A DNA stretch of 29,875 bases, taken from positions 1 to 29,875 of the forward strand of contig CAYNST010000035.1 of the NCBI GenBank assembly GCA_964399955.1, given 5' to 3'. The notes beneath the pieces were generated by a model, which was not told the DNA's origin, did not search any database, and saw nothing but the letters and a program-made list of their open reading frames with translations. Origin of the DNA: CAYNST01 sp964399955. GTDB taxonomy: Bacteria; Pseudomonadota; Gammaproteobacteria; Pseudomonadales; Cellvibrionaceae. The translations under genes were made by a program, and so were the position numbers. How positions within the stretch are numbered: position 1 is the first letter of the stretch; the number at the start of each line of letters is the position of its first letter. Below, one piece after another: positions 8,949-19,243 of the stretch.

Positions 8949-10328
8949 TTAATCGGATTCCAACCCCAGCTTTTGTAAGCGGTAGCGCAGGGAGCGGAAG
9001 GTAATGCCCAATTCCTTGGCGGCAAGCGTCTTGTTCCAGCGCACGGTTTCCAGCATTTCCAGAATAACTTCTTTTTCTATATCCGCCAGGTAATCATCCA
9101 GTGATGGGTACTCAGCCGAGCGGGCAAAATAGTCTACCTTGCCACCGTCACTGGTTCTGCGTGCGGGGCTGTGCGCCGCGCTTTGGGTGGGGCCAAGCTG
9201 TAAATCCTGGGGCTGAATGCGATTGCCCTCACACAGCGTAAAGGCCCGCTCCAGGATATTTTCCAGCTCGCGGACGTTGCCGGGAAAGCTGTATTGGCGC
9301 AGCGCCTCCAGAGCAGCCGGGGTAATTTCCGGTACGGGCAGTTGCATCTCCTGCCCCAGCTTTTGCAGCAGCGATTCGGCAAGCTCGGGGATGTCCTCTT
9401 TGCGCTCGCGCAGCGCCGGCACGTTCAACTGAATCACGTTCAAGCGGTAATACAAGTCCTGCCTGAAATTTCCCAGCTCCACCTCTTTGGCCAGGTCTTT
9501 GTGAGTGGCGGAGAGGATGCGCACATCGGTTTTTATCTCGGCGGCGGCACCCACAGCGCGCACGGCTTTCTCCTGAATGGCGCGCAGCAGTTTTACCTGC
9601 ATATCCAGCGGCAGGTCTGCCACTTCGTCCAGAAACAGGGTGCCGCTCTCGGCGGCCTGAAACAACCCCTGCTTGTCCTGATGCGCGCCGGTAAAGCTGC
9701 CTTTTTTATGGCCAAAGAATTCGCTTTCCATGAGTTCGCCGGGAATGGCACCGCAGTTGACGGGTATGAACGGCTTGCCGGCTCGGGGGCCCAGCTCGTG
9801 GATGGAGCGCGCTGCCAGCTCCTTGCCGCTGCCGGACTCGCCGCTGATGTAAACCGGTGCCTGAGAGCGGGCAAGCTTCATGATACTGCTCTGCAAAGCC
9901 TGAATGGCCTCGGACTGCCCGGTCATGCGCAGTTTGGTGGCCGGGGGCGTGCCCGGCAACTGGTTACTGCGCACGGCGGCGGCCACCAGTTTGCGCAGTG
10001 CGGCCAGGTCTACCGGTTTGGAAACAAAATCAAAGGCGCCGGCTTTCATGGCCTCGATGGCGGTGTCCATATTGCCGTGCGCCGTGATGACGGCCACCGG
10101 GGCCTCGGGGTGGTTGGCCTGCATCAGTTTGACCAGGTCTATACCGTTGCCGTCCGGCAGGCGCATATCCGTTAAACAGAACGAGTAGCGGTTATTGGCA
10201 ATGAGCGCGGTGGCTTCGGCAACTGTGCCGGCGGCATCGCTTTGAATGTTCATGCGGCTGAGCGTAAGCTGCAGCAGCTCGCGTATGTCGGGTTCGTCGT
10301 CAATGATCAGGGCGGTTAAATCAGTCAT
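8949..10328 (-). CDS. pilR: Sigma-54-dependent response regulator PilR
   Basis: A 459-aa NtrC-family regulator. The receiver domain spans about residues 1-120, with acidic pocket Asp10-Asp11, phospho-acceptor Asp54 (LTDMRLPDGNG) and the conserved Lys in FVSKPVD. The AAA+ domain has Walker A GESGSGKE, the sigma-54 contact loop GSFTGA (a common variant of GAFTGA) and Walker B-like GTLFLDEVADLPL. The C-terminus carries a Fis-type helix-turn-helix (NKTLAAKELGITFRSLRYRLQKLGL). In P. aeruginosa PilR activates pilA from a sigma-54 promoter; the pilA gene is not in this window. It begins 2 nt after the pilS stop, so the two are almost certainly co-transcribed and coupled. Confidence 0.93.
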   Translation of the reverse strand: MTDLTALIIDDEPDIRELLQLTLSRMNIQSDAAGTVAEATALIANNRYSFCLTDMRLPDGNGIDLVKLMQANHPEAPVAVITAHGNMDTAIEAMKAGAFDFVSKPVDLAALRKLVAAAVRSNQLPGTPPATKLRMTGQSEAIQALQSSIMKLARSQAPVYISGESGSGKELAARSIHELGPRAGKPFIPVNCGAIPGELMESEFFGHKKGSFTGAHQDKQGLFQAAESGTLFLDEVADLPLDMQVKLLRAIQEKAVRAVGAAAEIKTDVRILSATHKDLAKEVELGNFRQDLYYRLNVIQLNVPALRERKEDIPELAESLLQKLGQEMQLPVPEITPAALEALRQYSFPGNVRELENILERAFTLCEGNRIQPQDLQLGPTQSAAHSPARRTSDGGKVDYFARSAEYPSLDDYLADIEKEVILEMLETVRWNKTLAAKELGITFRSLRYRLQKLGLESD

Positions 10329-10330
10329 AG

Positions 10331-11935
10331 TCAGAACAGGCGTTGGTGGTGCGAAAAATCAATTCTGAAGCAGCTGCTGCCGGCCTGGGTAGGCAGGTAA
10401 TGCAGGCTGGCCTGATTGATCTCGCAAAGCTCTTTGGAGATATACAAGCCTAACCCAGAGCCGCGCTCCGACGTAGTAAAAAAGGGCTCAAAAATGTGAG
10501 GCAGTTGGTCTTGCGGGATACCCTCGCCAAAATCCACCACATCCAGAAAGGTTACATCATCGTTTTCGGTTTTGCCCAGAATCAGTTCCACCCGCGCTTC
10601 GCCGGTGGTGGCACGGCTGTAGCGCAGGCCGTTGTCAATCAGGTTGGTCAACACCTGGGTGAGGTGGGTGGGGTCCATTTTTATCCAGTGGTGGTGAGCG
10701 TCTGAGCCGGTATCCTGCGGCATATTCAGCGCTATGTCCGCCTGCTGGCCCAGACTGAATTGAGCAATAAAACGCGGCAGCCAGGCGTTAAGGTCCAAAA
10801 TCTCCGGTCGCGGTTCCCGGCGGCGTGACAGGGTCAAAACGCTCTCGATTATTTGATTCACCCGTTTGGTGTGCTGCTCAATGATCTCTGTCAGGCGGGC
10901 GTCAGCGGGGACAATATCCGGCGATTCCGCCAAAAGTTGTGCGGCGTGGGATATGGCGCTCAAGGGGTTGCGCACCTCGTGAGCAATGCTCGCCGTCAGG
11001 CGCCCCAGTGAGGCCAGCTTCAACTGCTGCGCCTGTTGCGTCATTACCCGGTGGTCTTCCAGGTACACCACCTTGCGTTTGCTGGTGCCCAAGTCCAGGT
11101 CCGCCAGGCTCACCCGTGCCTCCTGCCCGGTGCGCACAGACACCACTTGCACCGGCGGCGTCTCCTGATTCTGGCGCCACTGCGAAAACGCTTCGGCCAG
11201 GGGCGGCAGGTCGTTCAGGTGCAAGCTGCGGTAGTCGTGGCCGGGGGGCAAATCCATCAGCTGCAGTGCCGAGTCGTTGATCAATTCAACCCGCTCATCT
11301 TCATCCACCACCACAATGCCGGTGCGCATGCGCGCCACAATTGCCTGCGCCAGTTTTTGCAGATGCTCTGCCACCTGCGCCTGTTGCATGGCTTCCAGGC
11401 TGCTGGAGCGAATTTTTTCTGTCAGCGACTGAAAGGCAAACGCCGTGCAGAACAGCAAAACCCCCAGCGAGCCCGCAGAAAAGATTGCCTGGCTGCTGAC
11501 GCGGGCCGACTCGGAGGTGTACAGGCTTTCCGCCACTACCAGCAGGCTGGTCATGGCCGCGTAGGCAATGCCCATTTGCCCGCGAATAAATATGCTGCCA
11601 ATGGCCACAAAGATCAGCAGCAAATAGCCCAGGCCGCTGTCAATGCCGCCGCTGGCGTGCAGCATTAACAACAGCGCCACCACATCAATAACCAGTGACA
11701 GCACCAGCCGATTGAACGACCGCACCAGATCCGCCGCCGGGCTTAAGATCAGGGTCATGAAGCACAGCGCCACATAACTGAGGCTGGTCCAAAAAAACAG
11801 GGCCGGGGACGAGGTTCCCAGAATGTTGCTGCCGGCGTAGGAGATAAACATACCCGCCAGCACCGTGGCCAGTGTGGTACGAAACACCAGGTAAATACGC
11901 AGCAGTGCTTTATCGTGATGGGGCAGTTGATTCAT
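10331..11935 (-). CDS. pilS: Membrane sensor histidine kinase PilS
   Basis: A 534-aa kinase. The first ~190 residues hold about six hydrophobic segments. A PAS-like region follows (ARMRTGIVVVDEDERVELIND, about residues 205-225). The dimerisation/phosphoacceptor motif is SIAHEVRNPLSAISHAAQLL with His319, and the ATPase domain has an N box (NLIDNGLRYS), G1 (VVDFGEGIP), an F box (FEPFFTT) and G2 (GSGLGLYISKELCE). Topology and motifs match PilS of P. aeruginosa, which senses PilA in the membrane and controls PilR. Its start codon overlaps the stop of a 68-codon upstream frame by four bases, and its stop is 2 nt from pilR. Confidence 0.92.
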   Translation of the reverse strand: MNQLPHHDKALLRIYLVFRTTLATVLAGMFISYAGSNILGTSSPALFFWTSLSYVALCFMTLILSPAADLVRSFNRLVLSLVIDVVALLLMLHASGGIDSGLGYLLLIFVAIGSIFIRGQMGIAYAAMTSLLVVAESLYTSESARVSSQAIFSAGSLGVLLFCTAFAFQSLTEKIRSSSLEAMQQAQVAEHLQKLAQAIVARMRTGIVVVDEDERVELINDSALQLMDLPPGHDYRSLHLNDLPPLAEAFSQWRQNQETPPVQVVSVRTGQEARVSLADLDLGTSKRKVVYLEDHRVMTQQAQQLKLASLGRLTASIAHEVRNPLSAISHAAQLLAESPDIVPADARLTEIIEQHTKRVNQIIESVLTLSRRREPRPEILDLNAWLPRFIAQFSLGQQADIALNMPQDTGSDAHHHWIKMDPTHLTQVLTNLIDNGLRYSRATTGEARVELILGKTENDDVTFLDVVDFGEGIPQDQLPHIFEPFFTTSERGSGLGLYISKELCEINQASLHYLPTQAGSSCFRIDFSHHQRLF

Positions 11936-12138
11936 CGGCTATCCGCGCCTGGCCGCTTGCTTCGCGTATCCGCCGGCCAAAGTGGCGGACGGGGTGAGAC
12001 AAGCCGCATGTTGTTGATGCTGTGGAGGGGAACGCCTCCATGAACCTGTTCAGTGGCTTCAGGGCAAAGGTGCAGGTGCACTGCATAGAGTGTAGGTAAT
12101 TGGCGGACGTTTAAGAAGGGGGGGCGGTCTGCGCGCAA
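11932..12138 (-). CDS. Possible 68-aa ORF overlapping the pilS start
   Basis: A short frame in the 228-bp space between bamD and pilS. It ends with TGA overlapping the pilS ATG (ATGA), a geometry often seen in coupled genes. The product is rich in Pro, Arg and Leu, with no domain, signal peptide or membrane segment that I recognise, and I see no strong ribosome site. It may be a chance frame in the pilS leader. Conservation in relatives would decide. Confidence 0.2.
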   Translation of the reverse strand: MRADRPPFLNVRQLPTLYAVHLHLCPEATEQVHGGVPLHSINNMRLVSPRPPLWPADTRSKRPGADSR

Positions 12139-12153
12139 ACCGGGCGCAGACCG
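12125..12153 (-). terminator. Hairpin downstream of bamD
   Basis: A 10-bp perfect stem (CGGTCTGCGC / GCGCAGACCG) with a 9-nt loop starts 11 nt past the bamD stop. It lacks a T-run on the bamD strand (a C-run follows), so it is an imperfect intrinsic terminator or an mRNA-stabilising hairpin. Confidence 0.45.
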
Positions 12154-12163
12154 GAGGCAAATC

Positions 12164-13117
12164 TCAGAGGGTACTGGGCGCGGGCGGCTCTATGGCGCCG
12201 CTACTGGCCTGGTCGTAGATGTCACGGCTGTCAAAGCCCCGGGATTCTGCCCGGTCAAAGATGCCCAGCGTCAGATAGCTCATCAACCCGCGCGGCTTGG
12301 CACCAAGAATATATTTCTGGTCAAACTCGCCGCGATCGTTCAGCGCCGGGTGCTCGGGGAAGTTCAGCGCCAGCACCTGTACGGCAGATTCCGCCAATTC
12401 ATCGCGGCCCATCAGGTGATAGGCCTGCGCCATCACGGCAAGGCCGTCCGGCACAGCGGGGGTGCCGGGAAAGTTCTCTACCACGTAGTTGCCACGGCTG
12501 GCAGCGGCCAGGTAGGCCCCACGGGTAAAATAATAGTTGGCTACGTGAATCTCCGCCCGGGCCAGCACGTTGCGCAGGTAAATCATGCGTTTTTGAGCAT
12601 CGGCTGCGTAGGGCGACTGGGGGTAACGCAATACAAACTGGGAAAACTGATCAAAGGAGTCGCGCGCGCCACCCGGGTCGCGGTCTGTGTTGTCCGCGCC
12701 AAACAGTGCCCCCAAAAAGCTGTCCTCACTGCTGAAGCTTGCCAGGCCGCGCATGTAGTAGGCGTAGTCGGCGTTGCGGTGCTGGGGGTGCAAACGGATG
12801 AAACGATCCGCCACCGCCACCACGGCTTCGTGGTCGCCGGCGCGGTAGTGGGCGTAGATAAGCTCCAACTGGGCCTGCTCGCCGTAGGTGCCAAACGGGA
12901 AATTTTCTTCCAGTAACTGCAAGGCCTGCACCGCGCTTTGCCAGTTGCTGGCCTGGAGTTGGCGCTGGGCCAATTCGTACACTTCTTGCTCCGTGGCACC
13001 CTTTTTACGCTCATCATTACTGGCACAGCCGCCAATAAACGTTAGAATGGCCAGGGAAAGGATCAGTGGCAGCGCAGAAATTCGCATCAAAAACCGCTCT
13101 ATTTGTCTTGATTTCAT
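12164..13117 (-). CDS. bamD: Outer membrane assembly lipoprotein BamD (ComL)
   Basis: A 317-aa lipoprotein. A signal peptide ends in the lipobox FIGGC; the acylated Cys is residue 31 from the first ATG, or 21 if translation starts at the second ATG (13087), which gives a more typical signal length. TPR-type helices follow, with BamD hallmarks: AVQALQLLEENFPFGTYGEQ, AQLELIYAHYRAGDHEA, FIRLHPQHRNADYAYYMRGL, RDPGGARDSFDQFSQFVLRYP, ADAQKRMIYLRNVLARAEIHVA and NYVVENFPGTPAVPDGLAVM. It serves the BAM complex at the inner face of the outer membrane, folding beta-barrel proteins. It is divergent from rluD with 59 bp between the starts, as in many Gammaproteobacteria. The C-terminal tail beyond about residue 270 is longer than I recall for P. 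aeruginosa. Confidence 0.93.
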   Translation of the reverse strand: MKSRQIERFLMRISALPLILSLAILTFIGGCASNDERKKGATEQEVYELAQRQLQASNWQSAVQALQLLEENFPFGTYGEQAQLELIYAHYRAGDHEAVVAVADRFIRLHPQHRNADYAYYMRGLASFSSEDSFLGALFGADNTDRDPGGARDSFDQFSQFVLRYPQSPYAADAQKRMIYLRNVLARAEIHVANYYFTRGAYLAAASRGNYVVENFPGTPAVPDGLAVMAQAYHLMGRDELAESAVQVLALNFPEHPALNDRGEFDQKYILGAKPRGLMSYLTLGIFDRAESRGFDSRDIYDQASSGAIEPPAPSTL

Positions 13118-13176
13118 ATTGTTTCGGCCCCGTGGGCCGGGATGCCGCAGTGTAGCCAGTCGCAGTCAATAACTCA

Positions 13177-14133
13177 ATGACACAACTTATCAGACAAAAA
13201 TGCCAGGCGCCGCTTACCGTTTCCGGTCAGCGGTTGGATCAGGCCGTGGCGCAGATGTTCCCGGATTATTCACGGGAAAAACTAAAAAACTGGATCAAGG
13301 ACGGCGCCCTGACCCTGGACGGTCGCACCGTCAGGCCCAACTGCAAGCTGGCAGGCGGCGAGTGGATAGAGCTTGCCGCCGAGCTGGAAGACCAAGGCCA
13401 GTGGCAGGCAGAAGCCATGGACCTGGACCTGGTCTATGAAGATGACGCCTTGGTGGTCATCAACAAACCTGCCAATCTGGTAGTGCACCCGGCCGCCGGC
13501 AATTACCAGGGCACCCTTCTGAACGGTTTGCTGCACCGCTACCCCGAGCTGTACAAGCTTGCCCGCGCGGGCATTGTGCACCGGCTGGACAAAGACACCA
13601 CCGGTTTGATGGTGGTGGCCAGAACCCTGGAGGCGCAAAACGCGCTGTCGTCCCAACTGCAGGACCGCAGCGTCTCCCGCGAGTATGTGGCGGTGGTGCA
13701 CGGTGGGCCGCCGGGGCTTGGCACTGTGGATGCACCCATCGGCCGGGACAGCAAAGACCGCAAGAAGATGGCGGTGCGCACCGGTGGCAAGGAGGCCATT
13801 ACAGATTTCAAAACCCTGCGTCGCTGGGTGGATTTTGGCATGGTGTCGCTGAAGCTGCGCACCGGGCGCACGCATCAGATTCGCGTGCACATGGCGCACC
13901 TGGGATTTCCGCTGGTGGGAGACCCCGTGTACGGCAAGCGGCTGCGCGGCAAAAACCTGCTGTCGCCGGAGGCCCTGGCTTTTGTTCAAGGCTTTGGCCG
14001 TCAAGCGCTGCACGCGCGCAAGCTGGGCCTGGTGCACCCCATCACCGGCGACTACTGCGAATGGCAAACGCAGCTGCCAGATGACCTGGTGGCACTGATT
14101 GATGTGCTTGATGACGGTGCCCACAGTGGCTGA
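13177..14133 (+). CDS. rluD: 23S rRNA pseudouridine synthase RluD
   Basis: A 318-aa RluA-family synthase. An N-terminal S4-like RNA-binding domain (about residues 15-75: RLDQAVAQMFPDYSREKLKNWI) precedes the catalytic domain with the signature GIVHRLDKDTTGLMVVART, in which Asp138 is the catalytic aspartate. Further family motifs are VVHPAAGNYQGTLLNGLL and LRTGRTHQIRVHMAHLGFPLVGDPVYG. RluD modifies uridines in helix 69 of 23S rRNA (positions 1911, 1915, 1917 in E. coli). The RGKNLL segment and the LHARKLGLVHPITG end are typical. It overlaps the start of pgeF, implying coupling. Confidence 0.93.
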   Translation: MTQLIRQKCQAPLTVSGQRLDQAVAQMFPDYSREKLKNWIKDGALTLDGRTVRPNCKLAGGEWIELAAELEDQGQWQAEAMDLDLVYEDDALVVINKPANLVVHPAAGNYQGTLLNGLLHRYPELYKLARAGIVHRLDKDTTGLMVVARTLEAQNALSSQLQDRSVSREYVAVVHGGPPGLGTVDAPIGRDSKDRKKMAVRTGGKEAITDFKTLRRWVDFGMVSLKLRTGRTHQIRVHMAHLGFPLVGDPVYGKRLRGKNLLSPEALAFVQGFGRQALHARKLGLVHPITGDYCEWQTQLPDDLVALIDVLDDGAHSG

Positions 14134-14875
14134 TACCTCCTGGTTTTGCGCGGACTGGCCGGCGCCTGCTCAGGTGCGCACCGCCATAAGTACGCGCAAT
14201 GGCGGCACCAGTTGCGGCCCCTATGCCGGCAACAATTTGGCACTGCACGTTGGTGACAACCCAGAGGCGGTACTGCGCAACCGTGCTCATCTGGCCCGGC
14301 AACTGGGGCAGCAGGAATGGCAATGGCTTGAACAGGTGCACGGCACGCAGCTGGTGGAGGCGGGCAGCCAAGCCGGCGTGCCCCAGGCCGACGGTTGTTA
14401 TACCCGAATGCTCAATCAGGTTTGCGCGGTGATGACGGCAGATTGCCTGCCGGTTTTGCTCTGCGACCCAGCCGGTCGCCAAGTGGCTGCAGTGCACGCC
14501 GGCTGGCGCGGTTTGGTACAGGGTATGCTGCCTGCGGCAGTCCAGGCGTTTGCCTTGCCGCCTGAGCAGTTGCTGGTTTACCTGGGGCCCGCCATCAGCC
14601 AGCCGCATTACGAGGTAGGTCAAAAGCTGCTGGACCAGTTGGCCCGCCATTGGCCCGACAGCCAATGGCAAGATGCGTTGCGGCCCTCCAAGCGTGCCGG
14701 GCACCATTTATTGGATTTGTTTCATCTGGCAAGGCTGGCGCTTGCCGGTGCGGGAGTCAAACACATCTATGGCGGCAGTCACTGTACCTACGCCGACCCC
14801 CAGCATTTTTACTCCTACCGGCGCGACGGCGTAACCGGCCGCTTCGTCAGCGCCATCTGGCTGGCAGACCAATAA
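14111..14875 (+). CDS. pgeF: YfiH/PgeF family multicopper-type enzyme (peptidoglycan editing factor)
   Basis: A 254-aa DUF152/YfiH-family protein. Family motifs are ISTRNGGTS...NNLALHVGD, WLEQVHGTQLVEA, ADGCYTR, VMTADCLPVLLCD, VAAVHAGWRGLVQG, YLGPAISQPHYEV and the C-terminal YSYRRDGVTGR. The His in QVHG, the Cys in TADCLP and the His in VHAGW are the expected metal/active-site residues. E. coli PgeF removes mis-incorporated L-Ser from peptidoglycan precursors; homologues also show purine nucleoside phosphorylase/laccase-like activity. The start is uncertain: TTG 14099, ATG 14102, ATG 14111 and GTG 14117 are all in frame and overlap the rluD end. The rluD-pgeF-clpB order is conserved in P. aeruginosa, but here a leftward gene separates pgeF from clpB. 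Confidence 0.88.
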   Translation: MTVPTVADTSWFCADWPAPAQVRTAISTRNGGTSCGPYAGNNLALHVGDNPEAVLRNRAHLARQLGQQEWQWLEQVHGTQLVEAGSQAGVPQADGCYTRMLNQVCAVMTADCLPVLLCDPAGRQVAAVHAGWRGLVQGMLPAAVQAFALPPEQLLVYLGPAISQPHYEVGQKLLDQLARHWPDSQWQDALRPSKRAGHHLLDLFHLARLALAGAGVKHIYGGSHCTYADPQHFYSYRRDGVTGRFVSAIWLADQ

Positions 14876-14973
14876 CAGCAGGCTGCGCCTTTGATTAGAT
14901 CTGCCTGCCGGGCGCTTCTGCGGCCTGCTGCTCAACCTTGACAGCCACTGTTCATCTCAACCCCTGAAAAGGG

Positions 14974-15627
14974 CTAGCCTTGAAGCTGGTTGACCAGGTC
15001 GCCGGTGCGCTCGGCCCAGCGCTTGAACAACCAGCGAAAGTCACGCTGGTTCACCACCCGATTGGTCTGCTTCAGGTGACGGAGCCCGGCAAAGGACCGC
15101 GTCTGCTGGTGGTCAACCACCTGAGCCAATTCCTGGCCCATCACGCCGCGGCTCATGCTAAGCTGCAACTCCGCCGCGCCCACCTGGTTAACAAAACTCC
15201 TGACAAGCGGGCCGCGACTTAAATCCGGCGCGGTCAGTTGGAAGCGTACCAGTTGGGGCGTAATCACCAGTGAGCCCGGCTCCGGCTGGCTCACCACCCG
15301 CAGTTGCGTTTGTTCGGCCAGGGCTTGTTCCAGCTCGGTTTTCAGCAGTTGCGTGTAGCTGGCGCGAAGCCGCTGTTCATCGCGCGGGCTCATATCATGG
15401 CGGTGCCTGCGCAGCCAGTGCGCGTCAAAAGACAGCCCCGGCTCGGCAATGTACACCGTCTTGAAGGCACTGAGGTTAACCTCCTGCGCCAGTTTTACCG
15501 CGTCAAAACCCCGGTAGTGTGCAGACTGCAGAGGGGCCTGCAAATTATTGGGCGGTTTGGATTCCGCCTGCACCATGCCTGCGGTCAGGCTGACAACCGC
15601 AACCAGCAGCCAAGCTTTTATCTTCAT
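14974..15627 (-). CDS. Exported DUF3313-like protein of unknown function
   Basis: A 217-aa protein with a clear signal peptide (MKIKAWLLVAVVSLTAGMVQA, likely cleaved after Ala21). There is no lipobox Cys, so it is probably soluble in the periplasm. The body contains GFDAVKLAQEVNLSAFKTVYIAEP, then a long helix with ASYTQLLKTELEQALAEQ, LRVVSQPEPGSLVITPQLVRFQLTAPD, and a C-terminal helix (LFKRWAERTGDLVNQLQG). This pattern resembles DUF3313 proteins, many of which are lipoproteins; the match is from memory and moderate. It is convergent with pgeF and divergent from clpB. It sits in a position that is not part of the P. aeruginosa gene order as I recall it. Confidence 0.65.
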   Translation of the reverse strand: MKIKAWLLVAVVSLTAGMVQAESKPPNNLQAPLQSAHYRGFDAVKLAQEVNLSAFKTVYIAEPGLSFDAHWLRRHRHDMSPRDEQRLRASYTQLLKTELEQALAEQTQLRVVSQPEPGSLVITPQLVRFQLTAPDLSRGPLVRSFVNQVGAAELQLSMSRGVMGQELAQVVDHQQTRSFAGLRHLKQTNRVVNQRDFRWLFKRWAERTGDLVNQLQG

Positions 15628-15709
15628 GTGCTCACCCGTCGTTTGAAATCAAAAACTCCACGCGTTTTGGAACACTGCGCGGAGGCAAAATTCCTTCCGT
15701 TTGCAACCG

Positions 15710-15740
15710 TTGAACACTGCAAATTCCCTCGCCCCGCTTA
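15710..15740 (+). promoter_or_regulatory. Candidate heat-shock (sigma-32) promoter of clpB
   Basis: TTGAAC (15710-15715), a 16-bp spacer and CCCCGCTTA (15732-15740) resemble the sigma-32 consensus CTTGAAA-N13..17-CCCCATNT. It lies about 60 nt upstream of the clpB start, where a heat-shock promoter is expected. This is a pattern match only. Confidence 0.5.
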
Positions 15741-15801
15741 CTTGATTTTAGTCCGATGGGCCCAAACTTAGTTGTTAAATAGTGTACTTTGAGGATTATC
15801 C

Positions 15802-18435
<2,634 letters not shown>

Positions 18436-18465
18436 ACAAGGCCGCACCTGCGACCAGACATGAGC

Positions 18466-18506
18466 GGCGGCAAGTGGCAAAACGCTTTACTTGCCGCCCT
18501 TTTTTT
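18466..18506 (+). terminator. Rho-independent terminator of clpB
   Basis: A 10-bp perfect stem (GGCGGCAAGT / ACTTGCCGCC), a 13-nt loop, then C and seven T. It starts about 30 nt after the clpB stop and ends about 20 nt short of the end of the convergent DUF4124 gene. Confidence 0.9.
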
Positions 18507-18527
18507 GGGGCTTAACCTTACCGGCAA

Positions 18528-18974
18528 CTAGTCAGCGGCTTCCTCGGCCTGCTGGCAGTAACGGGCAACGGCCGCCTGGGACAAGGCAATCTCCTGTTTC
18601 ACTTCTTCCGTCGAAAGCACGCGCATGGCGCCGCTGTCATCGCGCATGCGAATCTCCCAACTGGACTCCAGGGTTGCCAGCCGCTCACGCTCCAGTTCGC
18701 AGCGCTCTTCATCCGGCTGGCGGCGGCCCTCCGGCTGATCATCGCCCACGCTGGCATCCAGCGCGGCCGGTGCCGCAGGCGGTTGCAGAGATAATTTCTC
18801 GGCCTCAACGCCGGACGGCGGCTTGTCGGTGAAGTGGGTGGTGCCGTTGGCGTCGGTCCACTTGTAAAAATCCGCTGCCTGAGCAGCGCCCGCCAGGACT
18901 GCAGCGGCGCAAAAAGCGCTCATACCAGCCCAGTAACCCAATTGTTTGCCCATTGAACGCTGTGTTGTATTCAT
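18528..18974 (-). CDS. Exported DUF4124-domain protein
   Basis: A 148-aa protein. A signal peptide (residues about 1-34, ending GAAQAA) leads directly into a DUF4124 motif: DFYKWTDANGTTHFTDKPPSG. The rest is acidic and helix-forming, with a Cys near each end of the helix-rich part (ERCELERERL and ARYCQQAEE) that could pair in the periplasm. Function of the family is unknown. ATG 18974 has AGG 8 nt upstream and is the preferred start; a second Met is seven codons later. It is convergent with clpB. The 269 bp between it and the next leftward gene show no other gene that I can support. Confidence 0.8.
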   Translation of the reverse strand: MNTTQRSMGKQLGYWAGMSAFCAAAVLAGAAQAADFYKWTDANGTTHFTDKPPSGVEAEKLSLQPPAAPAALDASVGDDQPEGRRQPDEERCELERERLATLESSWEIRMRDDSGAMRVLSTEEVKQEIALSQAAVARYCQQAEEAAD

Positions 18975-19243
18975 GCTTTACCTGTGTATTACGGGGTTGA
19001 GCGCGTGCAACCTGAGCCGGCGCCAAAAGGGTAGGCAACAGGTACATGAACAGGCCTCGTCCGGCCAAACGTATTGTAAGCAGTTTAGCCGCACAAAGCC
19101 TGGCTCACCCCAACCATCCGATGATCGGGCCGCGAGCACCGACGCGGTGCGCAATCATAGCAGCCAGAGGTGCGCCAGAAGGGGCGCCGGTTGGCAATTC
19201 CGTTTGCCCGCAGCATTCATGTCGCATCTGCACTGGGCCTTGT

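Noticed and set aside
14876..14930. 8-bp inverted repeat (CAGCAGGC / GCCTGCTG) after pgeF as a terminator
   Set aside because: The loop is about 39 nt and there is no T-run, so a functional intrinsic terminator is unlikely.
18975..19243. Short frames in the spacer between the DUF4124 gene and the aldo/keto reductase
   Set aside because: They overlap each other in several frames and show no domain, signal or good ribosome site. I see nothing supportable here apart from a weak GCGCC/GGCGC hairpin without a T-run.
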